Of a stretch of DNA of 64,000 nucleotides, positions 56,233-64,000 are shown piece after piece. The notes under the pieces were generated by a model. The model was not told the origin of the DNA and did not search any database. It worked only from the letters and a program-made list of their open reading frames with translations. Source of the DNA: Cliona cf. orientalis (taxonomy: Eukaryota > Porifera > Demospongiae > Clionaida > Clionaidae); the NCBI GenBank assembly GCA_963930775.1, contig OZ005703.1, positions 992,001 through 1,056,000 on the forward strand, read 5' to 3'. Position 1 is the first letter of the stretch. Every line of letters starts with the position of its first letter. The position numbers and the translations under genes were made by a program.

Positions 56233-59200
56233 ATCCCAGTATCAAATTACCAACAATACCGAGCTAGTGAGTGAGTGTTCTTGCACACACTTCCTGCTGT
56301 AATAGTTAATATTGCTAATAGTGTAACACCCTGCAAGCCTGTGCCTGCGTGCGTGTGCCCCATTGTGTAGAGTATCGCGATCAGTCGATAGTTATCTTTA
56401 GCCGATCGTGTATACGTCGTGTGAGTGGTTTCTAATCGCTTCCCATTGAGAGACCGAAAACAGTCGTTATCTCTTTGGAAATGTGTTGATACGGGAGTTG
56501 CCAAGCCGACTGATGTACGTGCAACGGACGTCCCCTCTAGTTCAACTCACATTATTTTCATATTTCAGCTAGTTCCTTTGAACCACCCGGGATTCTCTAT
56601 TCATGAGATTAAGGTCTTATGGCAGTCACGAGCTTGTGGATGGCAAATAGGAATATGACTTTTGTAAGCTTCGGCCTGCATGCAAATTTCGTGGCAATCA
56701 ATATAAATTATCGAACCATACCACTTACAGATTGCTACTATAGGGATTATAGGAGGGAGGGAGAGGAAAAAGAATTTGAGTACATTCCATAGTTGGCTCT
56801 ATCTTAGGGTGTATGCTGGTAATAATATTGCGAACACAAGTCTAACCGAGTGAGCTGATTGGATGCCACTCCGTGTGAGCTACACATGTCGGTGTCGTTC
56901 TCGCTCCACATGATTGAATTATTGGCCGTGTAGCCGCTCAACTTTGTCTTGTGTCTTGTTCAAATTCAAGCAGCAGTGCAGCTTGTGCATGTGTATTAGT
57001 AGGCATTGATATACAGAATTAATACATATTACTATAATATCCTGAAACTCTGCCCCACATAATAATAATATGTTCACATTCACAGTATGGTGCACATGTA
57101 CGGTGTGTCTCCTTACAGCCAGCCCACACACACTCTGTCTGCCTTCCGTTGGCGTTTTAGAATAACTCTAACGCTCAATCGAGCCGCTAAGCTGTCGCCA
57201 GTCTTTTGAACTGGAGGCAGTATGTAGCTATATGCCCATACTGAAACAAGGATGTCATCCAGACACTAAGCCTAGCTCGAAACAGAGAGAGAGAGTAGTC
57301 AGGGTGTAAAGTGCGAGGGGAAGGAGGAATATGCTTACACGGCAAACATCAATCCTCAATGGATCACAAGAATCAGAGGTTGTAGGCTTACGTGTAGGAG
57401 TCACCGTCTAAACTACCTACATCAGTTATTTCCTTTGATAGTTTAAGCTCACTTTCAGGTCACGTGTACTGCATGCTGAGGATATTGGCAAAGTGACGTC
57501 TGTCTGTATAGAACGTTCTATAGCTCTCTGCACTATATATGGCAAGTTACCATTGAGATAATGACACTCAGATAATTCGTAATACCTGACCTTTGCACTT
57601 CCCTCCTCTACGTGAAATTGCTGAAATTTCAGTGCATGACACTTACCAGACTGCAGTTGGCCCAATGGAACCCACAATAATAATCACGTACATATACATG
57701 TAGGTTGCTATGCTATGGTTTAGTTGGTCAGTTCCTGGTAGTGTTTATTAGATAACCTGTCAAAGAGCCCATGGGGCAGGCAACCTTGCTAGCTAAGTCT
57801 TTGTGAGTGTGTCTCATCCATCCAAATTGGACACCCTATCCATTTACAACTGACATACTTGACTTCCTCCTTCAGAGGGAGAGGAGTGCTATTTCCTCAA
57901 TCAACCATACGTGGAACTCAATTAAGGCATTAGCAAGCCCTACGTGTACATCAATTTTGTACGTGTACCACGTACTGTACAGTAGTGCAGTTGCTATGGT
58001 ACTGTTTGCGTCGAACAAACCATAGACATGTCTTGCTAATGGGTCTCTGAGTGCATGTGTGTGTGGGAGGAGGAGAGGGCCTGTAACTGGATATATTAAG
58101 CCACTGGTGCAGCTGCACTGGCTCAGTTCTGTTTGATAGTGCGCCAAAATTGAGTGAAAGAAGACCGAGTTGATATAGATATATAGCTATAGCTAGCAAG
58201 TCTGAGAACCAACTATAGTAAATTATTATACTTGCTACTATTGTAGAACTGATATATTTTGCAGTTGCCATAATTATTAAAGCAGTATATGACTCAAGTG
58301 AAACAGTATAGAAAAACTACTTCACTAGCTGTATAATAATATCCAAGTGGAATAGTTTAGAGAGAAAGTACTTTCTTAGATGACTTGTGTCCAAACTACT
58401 GCAACTTATTCTCATTTACTTGGGTCTTGTGTAACAATGCTGCTCAGTGCCTGCGCTTATATCATCACTCATACAGTGTCCAGCGGTGACGCAAAGAGGG
58501 AGCAGGGGGGTGTCCCACCAGCGAGAGAGAGTCAAACTCGAGCGGAAAGAGAAGAAAAGCCGGCAGTTGTTGAACAGACGAGAACAGAAGAGGAGAATTC
58601 AAGAGAAGAGGAGGTGTCTTTGACTAGTGAGCCCCAGCCAAATAGAACTGGTATTTGTCCTGCTGGGGCAGCTGCAGCTGGTGGTGTTGAGAGAGAGATT
58701 GAGGTGGAGCAGAATGAACAAGAAGGAGAAGTTGAAGGAGGAGGAGGAGGAGGGAAGCTGGCCCCAGCTGAATCAGCAATAATTAGTAATGGAGCAGCTG
58801 TCTTGAGGAACGGTGATGTCACAAAGTCAAGTATGTCAGACTCAACGCCTGTCATAAAAGTAAAGGTACGCTGCATGTATGTATAGTATTGTTTGAACCA
58901 CCCTATGTCCAACTCGACAATGTCGTACATTGCAAAGTAGTGAAAAGACAGCTGGGACAAGGGTAGATGACCCCTTCCGCTGTGCTAGTCTGATCCCAGC
59001 TCCTTCAGTAGGCTCACTGATTGGCTGTAAAGTGGAATGGATACTTACTTAATCTAGTTTCAGATTTTATTACGTGCTTAGTTCCTGCTGAATTAAGAGC
59101 TTACTTTCAGTGGTCAGGTTGACGACGGTAGCATTCCAACAGAAACACAAGTTTGGGTTTAGTTACAAATATCAGCAAACCCACTCAATCACATGAGATA

Positions 59201-60180
59201 GCATTCCATTCTCATGTGTCCATCTCTCTCTCTCTCTCCCTTCTCTTGGTATAGCTTCACTCTTACAAAGCTGCTTTGCTTCTGTTTTCGTAGGAAGAAA
59301 CCAGCCCTGCATTACACAATGGAGATATTGTTGAGAACGGTTACCATGACGATGATGATCATCCAGTGGTAGAGAATGGCATCGATCACATGACAGTCGA
59401 GACTGCCGAGGAAGAGGGGGTGGGGTCAAAGAGGTGGAGCTTTCCACCCGTTCTTGACGATTTCAACCTGATGGAGTCCGATGTTGACCCTACTGACTTG
59501 GAAGCAATATTTGCTGATGACAGGTGAGCTAATGAGCTAATAATATAATATTATGGTCAAGATTCACTGGTATTACTGTACATGTAGGTGTGCTTGAATA
59601 AGATTCCTTATTCCTTAGTTTTAGTTTGTGAACAAGAAATTTGCATGCACAAGGGAGGTATCTGTTTAGCTTCTGAAGCGACTTAATCTATCGAGCTGTA
59701 TAGACCCTTTTTAGCACTTGCACTATGCATGACAGACTAGAAATGTCCATATAATAATTATTAGTATGCCTTGAGGTCACAAAGGCAGCTTGCATTGGTA
59801 ACTAACGTATTTTGGGTGAAAATAAGGTGCTAAATCTTGTACACTTCTATTTATACAATTTATGATTAAATTTGGTCATCTCGTCGATCTTTTTCACTTT
59901 GCGTAGGCTAAAGGAGATTGACCTTCACATTCAGCCCGACAGCCCTGGACTGGGCATCAGTATAGTGGGTGGCAGTGGCTCTCCAAACGGGGACCTCCCT
60001 GTCATAATTAAGAGGGTCTTACCCAAAAGCCTTGCCGAAGAGGACGGACGGCTGAAGCAGGGAGACGAACTGATTGCCGTCAACGACACCCTTCTCGTTG
60101 GCATGAGCAAGGACTTTGCAATCAATGCGCTTAGCAACATGCACGGAGATGCAAGACTGCTCGTATTACAGGAGTATTAA
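51945..60180 (+). CDS. Membrane protein with calnexin-like TM/tail and C-terminal PDZ domain
   Basis: Exons 51945-51956, 52231-52356, 55833-55890, 58477-58865, 59294-59523 and 59907-60180 sum to 1089 bases, 362 residues, phases consistent. The N-terminus is a short luminal stretch, then a transmembrane segment (LLWAVYALVMLLPIVFIIAC), WPSKK and RKKTDAPTPDD. This order and spacing resemble the membrane anchor and cytosolic tail of calnexin/calmegin, but the lectin domain is absent. A low-complexity acidic middle (about 66-260) contains FPPVLDDFNLMESDVDPTDL. The end (about 273-362) is a PDZ domain: carboxylate-binding loop PGLGISIVGG, then GRLKQGDELIAVNDTLL. The protein stops right after the PDZ. 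It may place a PDZ scaffold on the endoplasmic reticulum or another membrane. Confidence 0.75.
53519..53539 (+). other. Possible alternative first exon (MGNCVGQ) of the PDZ gene
   Basis: ATG GGG AAC TGT GTT GGT CAG followed by a strong GTAAGT donor, in the large intron between 52356 and 55833. The phase fits splicing to the exon at 55833. MGNC... satisfies the N-myristoylation consensus, with Cys4 as a possible palmitoylation site. It would replace the transmembrane segment with a lipid anchor. No transcript evidence. Confidence 0.35.
53540..55832. other. Long intron of the PDZ gene
   Basis: No further exon that keeps phase and shows conservation. Contains a short (GGTAAG)n run near 55198-55231 and a (CA)n tract next to the acceptor at 55832. 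Confidence 0.45.
56155..56231. repeat. (GT)n microsatellite in a PDZ-gene intron
   Basis: Long GT run with a few GC/AT interruptions. Confidence 0.9.
56232..58476. other. Intron sequence of the PDZ gene
   Basis: Unique AT-rich sequence. I see no coding exon or RNA gene. Confidence 0.4.
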
Positions 60181-60847
60181 TAATAAATTATTCTCCGATT
60201 AATTAAACGTTTCTTTGTGTGTATATAGTCTGTGCTTACTGTTGACCTTGTTCCCTCTCTCTCATTATTAATCTACTACACTTATTTTTCTTTGTGTTTG
60301 GTAATTGCGTGCGTGGTGGTGTTATACAAGTCTATTGCTTTAATAATTCTCATTGTTTGTGATTGTGACAAATCATGTGATTGTATATACCATAAAAAAC
60401 ACGAGTTGAGTGAATCATGCCATTGCAATGCTGCATGTGTACATGACATTGTTTAGATACAATGCTTAGTGTACATACCATGACTATGGCATTCCAACAC
60501 TGACAAAATTGGCAAGCTCAAATATATGATCAAACTTGAGTCAGATATATGGTCAAACTCAAATATGTGATCAAATTGTTGCTTATATATGGTCAAAGCC
60601 AATATAATATTATGGTCAAATTTTATATGATCAAACTCAAATACATGGTCAAACGAAAGTTATGGTCATTTTGCCCATATATGGTCAAACATGCAGCAAA
60701 TATATGGTCAAAATTCAAGAAGATCCCCTTACATAATAGTCACGAATATGACGTATCTATTAGTTAATTGGACCGACGTGACGTCAACAGAATCCGCGTT
60801 CGCGAATAAAATTCGCGATCGCGCGCACAAACGTACACTCACGATCC

Positions 60848-60899
60848 TAGCCTCGTCCCCAGGCCCCTCCGCGTTGGGAGGGGCCTGGGGACGAGGCTA
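60848..60899. mobile_element. 52-bp palindromic MULE-like MITE nested in the left arm
   Basis: TAGCCTCGTCCCCAGGCC and its complement, flanked by a 9-bp repeat TCACGATCC (60839-60847 and 60900-60908). Same ends and duplication size as the element at 41676-41803. Absent from the opposite arm. Confidence 0.8.
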
Positions 60900-61560
60900 T
60901 CACGATCCTTACCTTATGTAGTCACGTTCACGGACCCGCCCCCTTTAGGGCGGAGTCTGGGGACTTGACCATTCAAGTTCGCTCCGCTCCTACGTGGGAG
61001 GGCTGGTGCGCGAGACTAGGTACGATCGGACATTGTATTGTATGGTATTAAAGCAGTATGGTAAGCATGAATGAAACTACTAGCTATTCATGTACTATAA
61101 TATATTATCCTACTGCACCTGGTGTGTCTTATCTTATCCCCAGGCCCTCTCTCGATCTCCCAGTGTTTATTATGAAAGATAGAGAGAGGGCAACTCAGCT
61201 AATTTCATTCATACTTACCTTACAATGTGCGATTGTACCTAGTCTCGCGCGCCAGCCCTACGAAGGAGGGATTGTAGCGGAGCGAGATGGCCAAGTCCCC
61301 AGAGGGGGCGGGTCCAGGAACTACATAGCGGGTAAAGGATCGTTTGTGCGCGCGATCGCGAATTTTATTTGCGAACGCGGATTCTGGCTGTGATTCTGTT
61401 GACGTCACGTCAGTCCAATTAACTAATAGATACGTCATATCCGTGACTATTATGTAAGGGGATCTTCTTGAATTTTGACCATATATTTGCTGCGTGTTTG
61501 ACCATATATGGGCAAAATGACCATAACTTTCGTTTGACCATATATTTAGCTTTGATCATA

Positions 61561-61814
61561 AGCCCCGTTTACACTAGGCCCTTAATCCAGATTAGAATCC
61601 GGATTAAACTAATCCAGTTTCTGTGTAAACACCTTAATCCACTTTTAATCTGGATTAGTTAATCCGGATTAGAATCCACGTCCTGATGTGGATTAAAAGT
61701 GGATTACATGTAAAGTAATGGGCCATGATAATGTTAATCCGGATTAAGCGCTAGTGTGTAAACGCAGTTTAAACCGCTCCAGTTTAATCTGGATCAGTGT
61801 GTGTAAACAGGGCT
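61561..61814. mobile_element. 254-bp MITE nested in the right arm
   Basis: Inverted ends AGCCCCGTTTACAC / complement of AGCCCTGTTTACAC with ATA on both sides. The interior has repeated 'taatccggatta' and 'taatccagatta' palindromes. Absent from the matching place in the left arm. Confidence 0.82.
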
Positions 61815-61921
61815 ATATACAGGCAACAATTTTGACCACATATTTGAGTTTGACTATATATCTGACTAAAGTTTGATCATATATTTGAGCTTGCCAATTT
61901 TGTCAGTGTTGGAATGCCATA

Positions 61922-62664
61922 CATGACGTACAGTGTGTGTATGAGCACACTAGAAAAATCATAGCTTAATTGCTTAGCATTAATACATAATAAGCAGTTG
62001 TGTGTAATTATTATACTATATGTAACTACATGACCAGATGAAATGGTTTGATTATACTATATTATACAACGAAAAATATTTTTCAGATGATCATTTTTCT
62101 TAATAGTCCGTGTCCTAACCTGGAGGGCATGAAAGATGCGCTCTTCTATAACTTCAGAAGGCCGACGATTGGTCAGATTTTCCAATTAAATAGTACGGAC
62201 AATTGCAAGAGTAAAATTAATTAAAATTAAAGAGAGAAGGATCGGCAATACTGTGAGTAGTCATGGAACTGGAATAAAGACCAAAATGTAGCTCATAATC
62301 AACAAAAATATTGTTTCAGACAATCAGTGTCCTTATCTGGGGGGGGGGGGGGGGGGCATTACTGTGAATAACTCGTAACATTATCCCATGGTTGGTATAT
62401 CAAACATACTACGTCTTGTATTTTGAGATACTTAATTAACTGGAGGCGTAATGATGATGTAACTACAAGACAAAACAATCAGTTAGTATTTACTCATGTG
62501 GAAAATTACCTGGAAATGCTATTACGAAATTTAAAAACAATAATTATTATTGTTTCCAAGGTTACAACACGCACCAATAAAATTAATATTATATACAATG
62601 GAATGAGATCCACCATTTACGAAATTTATACCTACAAAGTGATCATCTATTTATCCTTTCACTC
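61922..62664. other. Intergenic spacer
   Basis: AT-rich; contains an 18-G run at 62339-62356 that could form a quadruplex. No gene. Confidence 0.5.
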
Positions 62665-64000
62665 CTACACTACCTTGCTCTTGGCCCGAGGCCCCGCCCT
62701 TTGTTCCTCCCACTGGTCCTCAAACCGGCCCAGGCTAAACACTACCTTCTCTAACCATACAATTGCCTCTTCAAGTTGTTCTTCGTGAGAATTATCGCTG
62801 TGGTAGTAGTCTGTGTCCACAAGTTCCTTCATACCATTGGTCAGTCCATTGCTACTAGTATCAGTTGTGTTGTGATCAATTTGATCACTCGAATCAACCA
62901 GTGTTTCTGAAGGTTCTGTATCAGTGACCATATTCCTTTTAAGGTCATCGCTAACTTCCACACTGACTTGCACAGCTATGCCTACTATTTCACCACCTAC
63001 ACTTTCACGATCAGCACCTTCACCTTCACTGCTGTTGTCTTCTTTCTTCATTTTCGGACTTGCCTCCAACATTGCACTGTGTAGCTGTTTGATGACTTGA
63101 AGCATCTGCCTGTACCTCTCCAAAGGGTTGAATCGGATGACTCTGTACATCTTTCTCAGGCAGATAGGACAGAGAAAGAGAGGCTGGGTAGCAGCCTCAG
63201 CAATGGAGGCACTCTCGTTCATGGCACAGTTGAAGTAGTAGCAGTGCTTGAGGCCAAAGATGTGGCAGAGCTCGTGGGACATAATCTGAGGGGAAAAAAA
63301 AGAAAACGGAATAGGTAAAGGTCGCCAAATCAAGATGTCCCCCGTTTTGGTAAGGGTCGTCACAACACAATGTACATACCCGCATGAGCACCCACAAGTT
63401 CTTCAATTGTTCTCTCTCCCCTTCTTCAATTTCAACAGCTGCATTGGTAGTCCTAGGAGTAGCAGCAGGTGCTGTTGCTGAATTGAAATATCGACCAAAG
63501 CTGAACACCCCACAGCCTTCACCCATTGAAGCTTCTCCTAGGACAAAATTCCATTCCGGGCTCGGATATAGGTCGGCAACAGTCACACCCAGTGTGCAGA
63601 ACACTCTCCAAGATCGTTTGGATTTTAGGAATTTTCTGATATCGCTGACTAGAAATTGCTCCCTATTTGTAGTGTGGTGTACCCTCCTAGTGAGCCTATT
63701 GATCTGTGACAGGTCGATGGGAGGTGCAACTTGTACGGTCATTCCGTGAAAAAATTGCTCGCAAAAGTGACAGAGATGGGACAATACAGAGGGGTGGATC
63801 TCCGTGTGTTTGTAGCCAGATGAGGCCTGAGAGTGAGTCAGGGGTTGAATAAGGATGATGCGACGTCTGTACCTTATCGGGTGAGTAAAACGCTCAGACT
63901 CCCACACTGATTTCCAGTAGTGATACGATTGAATGTCCAAGGGTGGAACCTGTGATAAATCCCCCGAGAAGCGCGTAAATAATGAAGTCTCAGGGGATTC
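62665..64000 (-). CDS. Archaemetzincin (AMZ-type zinc metallopeptidase), 5' end outside window
   Basis: Two exons visible: 63380-64000 (open to the window edge, so the start lies beyond) and 62665-63285, joined in phase at LMR|IMSHELCH. The extended zinc-binding motif HELCHIFGLKHC, followed by CAMNESASIAEA and LCPICLRKM, is the diagnostic HExxHxxGxxHC...C..CPxC signature of archaemetzincins: three His zinc ligands, catalytic Glu, and four Cys for a second zinc. Upstream, HPSVLSHLCHFCEQFFHGMTV and REQFLVSDIRKFLKSKRS match the family N-domain. About 130 residues after the catalytic domain form an acidic Ser/Thr-rich tail with an amphipathic end (EEQLEEAIVWLEKVVFSLG). AMZ1 versus AMZ2 cannot be decided. 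Confidence 0.9.

Larger units (their letters stand above)
60487..61919. mobile_element. 1.43-kb foldback (palindromic) transposon
   Basis: The two halves are inverted copies along almost the whole length. The ends begin TGGCATTCCAACACTGAC and are flanked by TA on both sides (60485-60486 and 61920-61921). The outer arms carry irregular ATATGGTCAAA units and the inner arms hold cgcgatcgcgcgc and tacgtgggagggctgg with their complements. The centre is near 61160. TA duplication suggests Tc1/mariner-type mobilisation. No transposase. Two smaller elements are nested, one in each arm. Confidence 0.85.

Noticed and set aside
56071..56302. Val/Cys-rich open frames
   Set aside because: Created by the (GT)n microsatellite.

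Overview
The window looks like animal nuclear DNA from a sponge (probably a demosponge of the Amphimedon type). It has many short GT-AG introns, an AT-rich background crowded with small palindromic transposons, and metazoan genes (CHERP, archaemetzincin, LDL-receptor class A membrane proteins, a PDZ protein) beside a tandem family of kinase-Kelch fusions. The species is inferred from gene style, not proven. I traced splice junctions by eye. In every multi-exon gene described as complete, the summed exon length is a whole number of codons ending in a stop.

Region by region. 1-13 kb: four tandem, intronless protein kinase / coiled-coil / Kelch genes. Copy 1 is cut by the window edge, copy 2 is split by a small transposon, copy 3 is intact, and copy 4 is broken by a frameshift and a stop. 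A convergent beta-propeller-like gene follows, and a fragment of its 3' end sits behind copies 2 and 3. 13.8-16.9 kb: a 14-exon mitochondrial glutaryl-CoA dehydrogenase (minus strand) with a tRNA-Asn in one intron. It shares a short divergent promoter with the first of three tandem ACOT8-like acyl-CoA thioesterases (17.2-22.2 kb). 22.8-43 kb: a segmental duplication zone with four copies of a two-LDLa, single-pass membrane protein gene (minus strand). Three of the four lie back to back with a copy of the CHERP promoter and first exon, of which only the last is attached to a complete CHERP gene.

The most striking object is a 9.37-kb DNA transposon (27848-37215) sitting in an intron of the second LDLa gene. 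It has an 8-bp target duplication, degenerate inverted ends and subterminal repeat arrays. It carries two divergent, apparently intact, intron-containing genes: a KDZ-type (Kyakuja-Dileera-Zisupton) transposase with N-terminal cysteine clusters, and a P-loop ATPase ending in a PHD finger.

43.1-50 kb: a complete 21-exon CHERP splicing-factor gene. 50.6-51.7 kb: a conserved small coiled-coil gene on the minus strand. 51.9-60.2 kb: a gene whose N-terminus resembles the transmembrane segment and cytosolic tail of calnexin/calmegin and whose C-terminus is a PDZ domain, with a possible alternative lipid-anchored first exon. 60.5-61.9 kb: a 1.4-kb foldback transposon with two smaller elements nested in its arms. 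62.7-64 kb: the 3' part of an archaemetzincin gene on the minus strand.
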